Shown: one piece after another, positions 8,785 to 16,742 of the stretch
Numbering within the stretch: the first letter of the stretch is position 1
How the letters are laid out: each line of letters starts with the position of its first letter
DNA from: Paenibacillus phytorum
GTDB taxonomy: Bacteria; Bacillota; Bacilli; Paenibacillales; NBRC-103111
Assembly (NCBI RefSeq): GCF_013141715.1
Contig: NZ_WHOA01000104.1
Coordinates: forward strand, 35,449 to 99,448
Direction of reading: 5' to 3'
Length of the DNA stretch: 64,000 bases
Notes under the pieces: model-generated
What the model saw: only the letters and a program-made list of their open reading frames with translations
What the model was told of the DNA's origin: nothing
The model's database searches: none
Position numbers and translations under genes: made by a program

Positions 8785-8893
8785 CATGTTCAGGTAGAGA
8801 AATGTATGCAATTTATACTAACATAAAGTTATAGTGAGAAGCTTTTGCGACATCTATCCCCCTGTCTATCGCACATTTATCTACCTGTACACA
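8785..8893. repeat. three copies of a 20-bp motif, candidate YesN operators
   Basis: CATCTATCCCCCTGTCTATC (8851-8870) and CATTTATCTACCTGTACACA (8874-8893) are direct repeats 23 bp apart. A third copy, CATTTCTCTACCTGAACATG, lies inverted at 8785-8804, about 40 bp upstream of the -10. Spacing of about two helical turns and position before a promoter without -35 suit an AraC-type activator. Confidence 0.55.
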
Positions 8894-8896
8894 CAG

Positions 8897-8932
8897 AAAA
8901 GGCGCCCCACGGTGTGCAGACGCCTTCTTTTT
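8897..8932. terminator. bidirectional terminator after the regulator gene
   Basis: AAAAGGCG (8897-8904) pairs with CGCCTT (8921-8926), with T-runs on both sides. It ends the kinase-regulator transcript 21 nt after the stop at 8953. Confidence 0.75.
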
Positions 8933-8952
8933 ACGATTCCACCGATCTCTGC

Positions 8953-10359
8953 TCATTTGCCCAATCGATTAGCCACCCGATACTCGCTAGGAAGCATGCC
9001 GGTTAACTCGCGAAAAACCCGGCTGAAGTATTTTTCATCGGAATAACCGGTTTGTTCCGCAATCCACAGAATGGTATTGTTCGAATTAAGTAAGTACTCT
9101 TTCGCCTTTTCGATTCGAATAAAACGAGAATACTCGTTGAATGTTTTACCGATAATATCTTTAAAACATTGACTGAAATAACTGCGACTTAAATTCAATC
9201 GTTGCGCTAATTCAGCCGCCGAAAGCTGGCGGTCCATCTCTGCTTGTATCATCAAAACGGCTTTGGTCATACAATTCATAATTTCTTGCGAGTATGAAGT
9301 CTGTTCGACAGATGCCCGAATCATTTTGCGGATATGGCTTATCCATTGTTCTACTTGAAACCAGGAGTGAAAAGAGTGAACCATTTGGATTTTGCCTATA
9401 TTGGTGTGCGCAAACAAACGATTCCATTCTATCACAAGGGAATAAAGCAGCCCGATCAGCTGGCTTTCATGCAGTTTCAACGACTTCATATCCGTAATGA
9501 GTTTTTCATACAAGCTATCATTATAAAACCACTCGGAGGATAACCAGCTTTCCTTCACCCTATCCAATTTTGCTTCGTCTGGTTCGGTTTGCGATTTATA
9601 TCCTTCGCTCATGGAAACGGAAATGATAGTGCGCTCCGGATGATACTCATAAAATAATACCTTCTCCGTATAATCCCTTACCCATCGTTGAATCTCCTTC
9701 CAGGTGCAATCATTGAGATCAGACAGAATGAGCAGCATGCTTTCCGGTAACTTGCGGATCTTCTCCGACAAGATTTCGTACAACCTGCTCTCCTTCCCTT
9801 CTGCTGGGAACCAGATCCAACTGCTTAAATCCACTTCCCTCATGTTTTCATCTGCAGGAAGCTGCAGTTCATTGAACCAGTCATGGTCGGATTCGCGGTC
9901 TAAGGACAATAACACATATCCCTGTTCAACCTCGAGAATGACTTGATCAGGATGAGGGGCCTGAGGACTTTGGTTCAGTTGTTCGTTTATTCGGCCTGCT
10001 ATTCTGCCAAGGACTTCTTCGAATTGCTCTTTTTCCAACTGTACCTTGGCAATATAATCAATAGCTCCAAGCCTGAGCGCTTCCTGTATATACTCAAAAT
10101 CCTGATGAAGCGTCAATACGACCATATGGAGACGCGGATACCGTTTACGGGCAATTCGCATTAATTCGATACCGGACATCACCGGCATAGCCAAATCGGT
10201 CAGCAGTAAATCAACCGGCTGTGATTCCAGAAACTCTAGCGCTTTCTCGCCGTTATTGGCTTCCCCGACAACCTGCATGTCAAAATCTTGCCAAGGCATA
10301 GCTGAAATCAGACCTTTACGGACTAATTTATCGTCATCCACCACAAGTACTTTTATCAT
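8953..10359 (-). CDS. YesN-type response regulator, receiver plus AraC HTH
   Basis: 468 residues. The receiver domain (1-120) has Asp9-Asp10 and phospho-acceptor Asp55 in LLLTDLAMP. A long variable linker follows. A C-terminal AraC/XylS double helix-turn-helix (about 368-466) is visible in LSAAELAQRLNLSRSYFSQC and EQTGYSDEKYFSRVFRELTG. These regulators activate adjacent sugar transporter genes in Bacillus and Paenibacillus. Its start overlaps the kinase stop by 4 bp (ATGA), so the two are translationally coupled. The repeated motif upstream of the binding-protein gene is the obvious target. Confidence 0.92.
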   Translation of the reverse strand: MIKVLVVDDDKLVRKGLISAMPWQDFDMQVVGEANNGEKALEFLESQPVDLLLTDLAMPVMSGIELMRIARKRYPRLHMVVLTLHQDFEYIQEALRLGAIDYIAKVQLEKEQFEEVLGRIAGRINEQLNQSPQAPHPDQVILEVEQGYVLLSLDRESDHDWFNELQLPADENMREVDLSSWIWFPAEGKESRLYEILSEKIRKLPESMLLILSDLNDCTWKEIQRWVRDYTEKVLFYEYHPERTIISVSMSEGYKSQTEPDEAKLDRVKESWLSSEWFYNDSLYEKLITDMKSLKLHESQLIGLLYSLVIEWNRLFAHTNIGKIQMVHSFHSWFQVEQWISHIRKMIRASVEQTSYSQEIMNCMTKAVLMIQAEMDRQLSAAELAQRLNLSRSYFSQCFKDIIGKTFNEYSRFIRIEKAKEYLLNSNNTILWIAEQTGYSDEKYFSRVFRELTGMLPSEYRVANRLGK

Positions 10360-12065
10360 GGCCGCGTTTCCTCCACTGTTATTGGCAAGGTAAGCAATAC
10401 GCTCGTCCCCTTACCGATTTCACTCATGATTTCCAACTTTGCCTTATCCTCATAACGAGCCTCCAGCATTCGTTTCACATAATTCATCCCAATTCCCATG
10501 CCAACCTTCTTCTGTTCCAATGTGCGATTATTCAGCAGTTCCCGGATGGTTTCCTCCGACATACCCGAACCGTTATCGTGTATTGAAATTTGAATATCCT
10601 TATCGAGCTGGACGTTGACTTGGATATAACCATCATCACTCAAACCATGATAAAGAGAGTTCTCCACCAATGGCTGAAGAATAAAACGGGGAACGGGTAC
10701 TTTCAGGACATTCTCATCCACATCAATCCGCACATCAAATTGAAAATCGTATCGAATTTGCTGCAAAACCAGATACTGTTTAAGTGCATCGATCTCTTCC
10801 TCAATCGTTGAAATTTGTCCTAATTTACCTAAATTGTAATACAGCAGCTTATTTAAAGACTGGACGAGTCGATCTATCTCATTCTGTCCGTTCATAACCG
10901 CCAACCAATGTACGGTGTCGAGCGTATTCATCAAGAAGTGCGGGTTGATTTGATAAAGCAGTTTTTCCACTTCAAGGTCTACCCGGTTCTTCTCTTTTAA
11001 CTCCACCTCTTTAAACAGATTCCAGATTTGAACCTTCATTTCCGAAAATTTACTCAACAAATAATCAAATTCTGGAATTTTGGACTGTTCCGTATGATTT
11101 GTTTTTAACCGATTTTGAGACATCCCTTTAATCTCCCGATGAAAGATGTTCAGAGGCCTGTATACCATCTTCCATAATAGCCAAGCCAGAACAACGGTAA
11201 CACATAGAAAAAAGATTGAAATAAACAGCATTTGCAGCAACCATTGCTTTTTTTCTTTGCCGTAATCGACCTGTGAAATAACGGAAACCACACTCCAATC
11301 TTGATTGGAGGTCTGCTTGAACCAATGATACCCTTGGTATAAACCGGTCCCCTCCTTTTTGGAGAAATTAGGGAATTTCGCACCGACCGCAAATATTGTC
11401 GGAACCTCGCTATAAGCAATTCGACCGTTACCATCCAGGATAAGATGGGACAAAGCACCTCCATATTGATCGTTGTCCAAAATGCTTTGCGTCAAACTAA
11501 ACCCAGATTCAATATAGACATAAACATCGTCGCGATCAGGCAGCTCCACCTTCCTTAACGCAGACAAAACAATTTGATCATCAAATTGGTTCATGCTGAC
11601 ATGTGGGCCGTAATAAGTAATGCCGTAATATTTGGCAAGCAGCGGTAACGATTCTGGTGAAAAGTTATGCTTAATTGGAAAATTTTCAAATTGGATTGTT
11701 GCATCATTCTGAAAATAATACATCGTTAAACCTATGCTTGGGTTTGTAAATGTTACCATATTTAACTCACTTTTCAACTGGTCTCTCGACTTAATCCGTT
11801 GAAAAGGGTCTTCCGATTGTTGAAGTACCTCATCCAATTGTTTTCCTATGGTGCCGCCGTATGCCAATTGTTGTGATATATGATTCAAACTACTGATCGA
11901 ATTCCCTAATGAAAGCTCAACCTGTCTCAAATTGCTCTGAATTCCGCTTTGTATTTTATTATCAAAAATAGAATCAATCGTATAGTAAGAAATGATAAAA
12001 ATACTTAAAAACGGAACCAATGAACTGAACAAAAATATGAGAAAAATCCTTCTTTTTAACGTCAT
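10356..12065 (-). CDS. YesM-type sensor histidine kinase
   Basis: 569 residues. Membrane segments at about 8-28 and 275-298 flank an extracellular sensor domain, followed by a HAMP-like region. The His_kinase (PF06580) box has the phospho-acceptor His in QINPHFLMNTLDTVHWL. The HATPase domain carries ILQPLVENSLYHGL and the G-box DNGSGMS. It senses a sugar-related signal outside the cell and phosphorylates the co-encoded YesN-type regulator. A strong sigma-A-like promoter and a cre-like site precede it. Confidence 0.92.
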   Translation of the reverse strand: MTLKRRIFLIFLFSSLVPFLSIFIISYYTIDSIFDNKIQSGIQSNLRQVELSLGNSISSLNHISQQLAYGGTIGKQLDEVLQQSEDPFQRIKSRDQLKSELNMVTFTNPSIGLTMYYFQNDATIQFENFPIKHNFSPESLPLLAKYYGITYYGPHVSMNQFDDQIVLSALRKVELPDRDDVYVYIESGFSLTQSILDNDQYGGALSHLILDGNGRIAYSEVPTIFAVGAKFPNFSKKEGTGLYQGYHWFKQTSNQDWSVVSVISQVDYGKEKKQWLLQMLFISIFFLCVTVVLAWLLWKMVYRPLNIFHREIKGMSQNRLKTNHTEQSKIPEFDYLLSKFSEMKVQIWNLFKEVELKEKNRVDLEVEKLLYQINPHFLMNTLDTVHWLAVMNGQNEIDRLVQSLNKLLYYNLGKLGQISTIEEEIDALKQYLVLQQIRYDFQFDVRIDVDENVLKVPVPRFILQPLVENSLYHGLSDDGYIQVNVQLDKDIQISIHDNGSGMSEETIRELLNNRTLEQKKVGMGIGMNYVKRMLEARYEDKAKLEIMSEIGKGTSVLLTLPITVEETRP

Positions 12066-12093
12066 TTAATCGACACCCTTCCGTATTTACATG

Positions 12094-12107
12094 AGAAAGC
12101 GTTGTCA
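12094..12107 (-). promoter_or_regulatory. cre-like CcpA site
   Basis: TGACAACGCTTTCT on the minus strand fits the cre consensus except for the last base. It lies about 30 bp downstream of the predicted transcription start, a roadblock position, implying catabolite repression of the sensor system. Confidence 0.5.
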
Positions 12108-12144
12108 ATTCAGCAGCTGAAGAAACAAGCAAAAGGTTTTCTTG

Positions 12145-12174
12145 AGTATATTCCGTACAAAATGTTAAAGTCAA
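12145..12174 (-). promoter_or_regulatory. sigma-A promoter of the kinase-regulator operon
   Basis: On the minus strand TTGACT (12169-12174), an 18-bp spacer and TATACT (12145-12150) lie about 80 bp before the kinase ATG. Confidence 0.7.
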
Positions 12175-12218
12175 TCGTTAAACCTCAGGATTTTACTCTC
12201 CCATACCTTGGAGCTAAC

Positions 12219-12246
12219 GCAAAAAAGCCCTTTAAAGGGGCTTTTC
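12219..12246. terminator. bidirectional terminator after marC
   Basis: AAAAGCCC (12223-12230) and GGGCTTTT (12238-12245) pair, followed on the minus strand by TTTTTT. It lies 11 nt after the MarC stop. Confidence 0.8.
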
Positions 12247-12255
12247 AGCTTTTCG

Positions 12256-12897
12256 CTAGGGCGAAATTTTCAGAATTTGCCGAATAATCGGCGTAATTCC
12301 ACTTACCATAAACTCAATGGCAATCACCATAACAATTAGTCCCATTAAACGCATTAGCACATTATTGCCTGTTGGCCCAATCAATCGATAAATTGTAGCT
12401 GAGTTAACAAGGACAATGTAAGTAAGCATAAGTACAACCGCAATCACAACTATTAAAATAATCTTTTCCATAACATTTGTCGTAGATTCCATAAGAACAA
12501 TTCCATTAGTAATTGCCCCAGGACCACATATCATTGGAATAGCCAATGGAGTAATGGAAATATCATTTACATATGTATCGACATCCGCTTTATCAACCTT
12601 TGTACGAACAAGTCGTGCCTGAAGCATATCCTGTCCCATTAAAATGAAAATAACCCCACCGACAATCTTTAAACTGTTAATAGAAATGTTGAAAAAGTGA
12701 AATACCCATTCGCCAGTAGTTGAAAAAATGAGCAATGTAAAAAATGAAACCACTACTGCTTTGCGAGCAGTATGGACTTTCTTCTGTGATTCAAGATCGG
12801 CTGTCATCGACATAAAGATTGGCATGATGGCAAGTGGATTAATGAGTGTAAAGAATGAAGTGAGGCTCAGCAATAAAAATGATGTGTACAGTTCCAT
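12256..12897 (-). CDS. MarC family (UPF0056) membrane protein
   Basis: 213 residues with about six membrane helices. Family signatures are INPLAIMPIFMSMT near the N-terminus, GGVIFILMGQDML in the middle and ITPLAIPMICGPGAIT around residues 115-130. The family was once linked to multiple antibiotic resistance, but its transport activity is unproven. The SD AGGAG lies 7 nt before the ATG. It is monocistronic and ends at a strong hairpin. The neighbours upstream are decayed genes. Confidence 0.88.
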   Translation of the reverse strand: MELYTSFLLLSLTSFFTLINPLAIMPIFMSMTADLESQKKVHTARKAVVVSFFTLLIFSTTGEWVFHFFNISINSLKIVGGVIFILMGQDMLQARLVRTKVDKADVDTYVNDISITPLAIPMICGPGAITNGIVLMESTTNVMEKIILIVVIAVVLMLTYIVLVNSATIYRLIGPTGNNVLMRLMGLIVMVIAIEFMVSGITPIIRQILKISP

Positions 12898-13006
12898 GTA
12901 GTATCTCCTATTTGTATGTTCCTTGTTGCATTTTTAATAGTTCTCAATCCGTATCAGTAGTATCCTTTTCCAAAGAATGAATTTCTTGCTTAATGGCCTC
13001 CATTCT

Positions 13007-13249
13007 TTAGGTTCCCCAATCATACATCATATCAACTATGGGTAATAGAGTCATCCCAAGTTCAGTCATGGAATATTCAACCTTTGGAGGGACTTCAGGA
13101 TATATCTCTCTATGAACAACACCATCTTCGATCAGTTCACGCAGTTGCCATAACACTACGATTTTCCACTTCCCACTGATAATAGATAACGTGAGTTCTT
13201 TCGCACAGTTATAATCCCCATTTATGATCTTGTCTCTGACTTCATCTCT
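13007..13249 (-). pseudogene. HxlR-family regulator, internally deleted and lacking a start
   Basis: The minus-strand frame reads [38 protein letters not shown], then directly [27 protein letters not shown], ending DWGT-stop at 13007. HxlR proteins normally have about 25-30 residues, including the recognition helix, between the LWxL and LxxDGLVxR motifs; here they are gone in frame. The break falls in QLRE (about 13133-13146), a tetrapeptide expected on both sides, so deletion between short repeats is likely. The start codon is lost. Reading through the TAA gives a plausible C-terminal tail (RMEAIKQEIHSLEKD), suggesting a nonsense mutation too. Confidence 0.75.
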
Positions 13250-13253
13250 AGAT

Positions 13254-13619
13254 ATGAATAAACAAGCATTACTTATTATACCCCCTGAACGCTTTAATGA
13301 AGACGAATTATTTCAACCAAAGGAAATACTAGAAAATGCAGGAATGAAAGTAACCATTGCTAGTACGAAAACGGGAGAAATTATTGGTGACTATCAAGGA
13401 AAGGCAAACGCTGAAGTCATCTTCTCAAACGTGTCTGCCCGTGATTATGATGTAGTTGCTGTCATTGGAGGATCAGGTACGAACGATCATCTCTGGAACA
13501 ATCAGGAGTTACTGAGCTACTTAAAACAAGCACATGAAGACAAAGTTCTTGTGACAGGAATTTGTGCAGGCGCAGTAAACAAAGCAATGTTAGATCATAT
13601 GGTTTATATATCTATCTAA
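13254..13619 (+). pseudogene. DJ-1/PfpI family protein, C-terminally truncated
   Basis: The ATG at 13254 starts [20 protein letters not shown], followed by the DJ-1/PfpI core: YDVVAVIGGSGTNDHLW and the nucleophile elbow VTGICAGAV (Cys at about 113). Homology stops after this elbow and the frame ends eight or nine residues later, giving 121 residues against the usual 170-200. There is no SD: the base before the start belongs to the opposing HxlR remnant. HxlR and DJ-1-like genes are often divergent, so the shared promoter region seems to have been deleted. It is probably non-functional. Confidence 0.7.
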
Positions 13620-13622
13620 AGT

Positions 13623-13653
13623 AAAAGCCACTTCTTAAACGTAGTAGCTTTTT
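13623..13653 (+). terminator. terminator after the DJ-1 remnant
   Basis: AAAAGC-ACT pairs with AGT-GCTTTTT around an 11-nt loop, just after the stop codon. Confidence 0.55.
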
Positions 13654-13682
13654 CCAACTTCTCTTTTATTGAACCTCAAAGT

Positions 13683-13931
13683 TTATTCATCATATTTGAT
13701 GAAATCAATACTCAGTTGACCAACGTTGTCAAACTTCCAAACCGCTCTATAATAATAATTTGAAAAGCTATCCTCACTTTGGCTTCCTTGTATTACTATA
13801 AATCTTTTAATTAGGTCAATTTCATTATTATCAAACAACCAACCACTAATGTCTTCCAATTCCCATCCTGTACTTGAGTCAAAATAATTTCTTCCCTCAA
13901 ATTTGTTGGGGAAGAACATTAACACATGCAA
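13683..13931 (-). CDS. small hypothetical protein, possibly a gene fragment
   Basis: 82 residues from a TTG; an ATG at the fifth codon is the alternative. The composition is acidic and aromatic (FPNKFEGRNYF, VWKFDNVGQLSIDFIKYDE). The frame is open for 13 more codons upstream without a start, and I see no good SD. I do not recognise the family. It lies in a patch of decayed genes and may be the C-terminal end of a lost larger protein. Confidence 0.35.
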   Translation of the reverse strand: MHVLMFFPNKFEGRNYFDSSTGWELEDISGWLFDNNEIDLIKRFIVIQGSQSEDSFSNYYYRAVWKFDNVGQLSIDFIKYDE

Positions 13932-13979
13932 GCAAGAATCAAAGGACGGGAAAATGAAATCACATAGGCCTTAAAGGAA

Positions 13980-14010
13980 CAAAAAAAGTGGGGTGGCTGT
14001 CCCCCCTCTT
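13980..14010 (-). terminator. terminator of the amino-acid permease gene
   Basis: A G-rich/C-rich imperfect stem (13986-13996 with 14001-14010) is followed on the minus strand by seven T. Confidence 0.65.
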
Positions 14011-14055
14011 CTTCGTTATGTGCTTATTGCAACAGTTTCTGAATCGGATATTTCT

Positions 14056-15462
14056 TTACTTTTCGCTAATCAATCTGTCAGTACTTCCATCATCCGTTTG
14101 AGCACTCACCGGAACAGCCTTACTAACTCCAAAAGCGTAATAACTAATAACAACGATACCTAAGAAAACAATTCCGGCAATAAGAGAGAGGCGTGTATCA
14201 TCATTCATCCACATGCCGACCAATACCATAAGCAAAAAAGCAATGGTCACATAGTTTGTCACTGGTGCAAAAGGCATTTTGAAAGGATGATTATCCAATT
14301 CAGCTCCCTTTACTTTTCTGAATTTCATTTGACTGATCAGAATAACAAACCACGGCACCATACCGGGAAGTACGCTGGCGCTGTATACATACACAAACAG
14401 ATTTTCCGGTGCAATGTAGCTTAAGATCACACCAATGCCCAATCCCACGAGTACGCCAATCGTTCCCAGCAGGGGCACGCCGTTATGGGATAGCTTTGTA
14501 AATATTTTCGGTGCCTGTCCATTTACTCCTAATGTATAAAGCATGCGCCCTGCGCTATAAATCCCACTATTACAACCTGACATAGCTGACGTGATGACGA
14601 CAAAGTTGATGATCCCTGCCGCTGCTGTAATCCCGATTTTCGCAAATGTTGCCACGAACGGGCTGCCGATTGCATGCAATTGATTCCAAGGGTAAACGGT
14701 TACGATCACAAAAATCGCGCCAATATAGAAAATCAAAATACGCCAAATAATACTTTGAGTCGCACTCATTAACGTCTTTTGTGGGTTTTTTGCCTCGCCC
14801 GCAGTAATCCCGATAAGTTCCACACCTTGATAGGCCCCAATTACCAGCGAGAGAGCAAAGAAAAAGCCTGACCATCCACCGGTAAAGAAGCCCCCATGCT
14901 GCCATAGGTTAGATAACCCGATTGCGTTTCCACCGTTGCCAATCCCAAAGAAAATCAGACCAATCCCTGCAACAATCATCAATACGATGGTTACGACTTT
15001 AATCATGGAAAACCAAAACTCAAATTCACCGAATGATTTAACAGAGAATAGGTTCGCTGCACCGAGAATCACCATTGCGATAATACCTGGTATCCACGCG
15101 GGTAAATCCGGAAACCAGTACTTCATATATGTCCCAACCGCAATGATTTCCGCCATCCCGACAACGACCCACTGGAACCAGTTGCTCCAAGCCGTCGTGT
15201 AACCTGCCAAAGGATGAATGTACTTATAGCCAAAGGTCGCAAAGGACCCCGTGCTCGGTTCTACGTACTGCATTTCCCCCATTGCACGCATGATGAAAAA
15301 TATAAAAATCCCTACAAGCGCATACGCAAGCATAACTGATGGACCTGTCCATTTTATCGTACTTGCAGAACCCATAAATAACCCAACGCCGATTGTGCCT
15401 CCCAATGCAATCATTTGAATATGACGCGCTTCGAGGCCCCTCTTCAATTCTTGGTTTTTCAT
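14056..15462 (-). CDS. amino-acid permease, APC superfamily (GABA/CycA/AnsP-like)
   Basis: 468 residues with 12 membrane helices. The amino-acid transporter signature is near the N-terminus: [20 protein letters not shown], then [15 protein letters not shown] and [18 protein letters not shown]. It resembles the alanine/serine/GABA proton symporters of Bacillales (YtnA, CycA, GabP); the exact substrate is open. The gene is single, with its own sigma-A-like promoter, a cre-like site and a terminator. The start ATG is preceded by AGAGGAAGAGGAA. The neighbours give no metabolic context. Confidence 0.88.
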   Translation of the reverse strand: MKNQELKRGLEARHIQMIALGGTIGVGLFMGSASTIKWTGPSVMLAYALVGIFIFFIMRAMGEMQYVEPSTGSFATFGYKYIHPLAGYTTAWSNWFQWVVVGMAEIIAVGTYMKYWFPDLPAWIPGIIAMVILGAANLFSVKSFGEFEFWFSMIKVVTIVLMIVAGIGLIFFGIGNGGNAIGLSNLWQHGGFFTGGWSGFFFALSLVIGAYQGVELIGITAGEAKNPQKTLMSATQSIIWRILIFYIGAIFVIVTVYPWNQLHAIGSPFVATFAKIGITAAAGIINFVVITSAMSGCNSGIYSAGRMLYTLGVNGQAPKIFTKLSHNGVPLLGTIGVLVGLGIGVILSYIAPENLFVYVYSASVLPGMVPWFVILISQMKFRKVKGAELDNHPFKMPFAPVTNYVTIAFLLMVLVGMWMNDDTRLSLIAGIVFLGIVVISYYAFGVSKAVPVSAQTDDGSTDRLISEK

Positions 15463-15557
15463 TTCAGTTCCTCTTCCTCTCTGCTACTCTAGGTTGTTAT
15501 TTTGAACAAGCTACAAACACTAACTATGATGAAGCAGTTACCGGCATATCATTCAAT

Positions 15558-15571
15558 TGTAAGCGTTTTCT
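15558..15571. promoter_or_regulatory. cre-like CcpA site before the amino-acid permease
   Basis: TGTAAGCGTTTTCT on the plus strand agrees with the WTGNAANCGNWNNCW form of the consensus. It sits about 20-30 bp downstream of the predicted start, a typical roadblock position. Confidence 0.6.
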
Positions 15572-15596
15572 GCGTTGTGAATCACTAACGAATCCC

Positions 15597-15625
15597 ATTA
15601 TAATATTTATTTCTGATGAAAACAA
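15597..15625 (-). promoter_or_regulatory. sigma-A promoter of the amino-acid permease
   Basis: On the minus strand TTGTTT (15620-15625), a 17-bp spacer and TATAAT (15597-15602). The leader is about 130 nt. Confidence 0.7.
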
Positions 15626-15736
15626 TTACATTAAACTGGAAATAATGAGTGACTTGACGTTTGGGATATGGCTGCTATTCAGAGGAGGAAAACTCGCCAA
15701 AGTGAATAAACTACCCTATTGTAACATCAAAAATAC

Positions 15737-15767
15737 ACAAAAAAGCTATCTAAGTTACTGATAGCTT
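15737..15767 (-). terminator. terminator closing a minus-strand transcript
   Basis: AAGCTATC (15743-15750) pairs with GATAGCTT (15760-15767), followed on the minus strand by six T. No gene lies just upstream on that strand except the 153-residue protein ending at 16136, so the transcript would include the structured stretch 15.8-16.1 kb. Confidence 0.7.
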
Positions 15768-15813
15768 AAATTATACGCAATAAATTACCTGCATATTATA
15801 CCTATTTGTGATA

Positions 15814-16130
15814 CGGTTCCCCGTAACATAGTAACCGTGAATTTTTATAGAGAGCGGAGGTCCTTTTTTTAAGAACAGCATGAAGAACTGAACCGAATTC
15901 GAAGCTTAGCTTGCGGAGCAAGTAACATATGACTCAAAGAGCCCTGCTATTTGAACTATTGCCAAATAGCTCTCCAGTCAAGAGAGCACCAGCGTAACGC
16001 GGTAACATTGTCAACCTGCAGATGGTCCGAATCCACCATCCTGTACAGGATAGCCTCGCATCCTATAGGCCTGTTCCCAGCGTAGACGACTCAGACCGCA
16101 ATGGCTGGATTCCTCCACTTGTGCTTTGGT
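15814..16130 (-). other. structured non-coding stretch, possible RNA gene or 3' UTR
   Basis: No credible ORF on either strand, yet many perfect stems: 15814-15838 (ACGGTT/AACCGT), 15910-15922 (CTTGC/GCAAG), 15948-15970 (CTATTTG/CAAATAG), 15969-15987 (GCTCTC/GAGAGC) and 16021-16040 (GATGGT/ACCATC). A strong terminator oriented to the minus strand follows at 15767-15737. I do not recognise it as 6S, tmRNA, RNase P, SRP RNA or a known riboswitch. Confidence 0.45.
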
Positions 16131-16135
16131 TTACT

Positions 16136-16597
16136 TTAATATTGTCCTTTAATAACAAAAAACGAGCCCCGAATTGTTCCAGCTAGTTTAGACTTCTGCC
16201 TAGCAAACTTAAACTTCTCTTCTAACTCCTTTGGTATCTCCATCCCCTCAGAAAGCTTAAAACCAACGGCCCGCTTCTTAGGGTCATCAACCGTATACAT
16301 GACATTGACAGAAAGACCATCCTCATAAAAGACGTAGGTAAATTGGATATTTTCCACTTGAAAACGCGACGTTTCTAAAGGTTTGGCTGCAAACGCAATA
16401 TCACGTTCTTTCAAAATTCGGTTCACATAATCAAGGTTCTCCTGACTTTCGCTAGCTGGTACAACCGTAAATTCATGCTCGTATTTGTTCATAAAGTAAC
16501 GGGCTTCATTAGCACGTAAACCAGCAAGCGCTTCTACTACAGGTGAAGACTCTAAACCTACCGTAGACACATTTTTAAAATCAACGATATACGACAT
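16136..16597 (-). CDS. conserved-looking hypothetical protein
   Basis: 153 residues from the ATG at 16597, chosen because GAGGG lies 6 nt before it; an ATG two codons earlier is too close to the SD. It is soluble, with no signal or membrane segment, and mixed charged. Distinct stretches are MSYIVDFKNVSTVGLESSPV, EARYFMNKYEHEFTVVP and FTYVFYEDGLSVNVMYTVDD. I do not recognise the family. It stands alone between rlmH and the structured stretch. Its stop is followed directly by the non-coding region without its own terminator. Confidence 0.65.
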   Translation of the reverse strand: MSYIVDFKNVSTVGLESSPVVEALAGLRANEARYFMNKYEHEFTVVPASESQENLDYVNRILKERDIAFAAKPLETSRFQVENIQFTYVFYEDGLSVNVMYTVDDPKKRAVGFKLSEGMEIPKELEEKFKFARQKSKLAGTIRGSFFVIKGQY

Positions 16598-16742
16598 TTC
16601 CATCCCTCGTTTTCTCTCACTATTTTCTAAACAGAAATTTAATCTTCTTTATCTACCAAATATTATACCAAAAAATAATTCAATATAAACGTTCTCATTT
16701 GGGATATGATAAATCCCGTTGTTTCCCCCAATAAAATTTGGG

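Noticed and set aside
12102..12287. Plus-strand ORF between marC and the kinase
   Set aside because: It runs through a promoter, a cre site and a terminator; no SD.
15393..15761. 122-codon plus ORF
   Set aside because: Overlaps the permease start and its promoter on the other strand; no coding character.
15814..16130. T-box, 6S RNA or group II intron at this site
   Set aside because: A short TTACCGCG phrase recalls a T-box, but no specifier loop or aminoacyl-tRNA synthetase gene follows; no intron domain V is visible; 6S features cannot be confirmed by eye.
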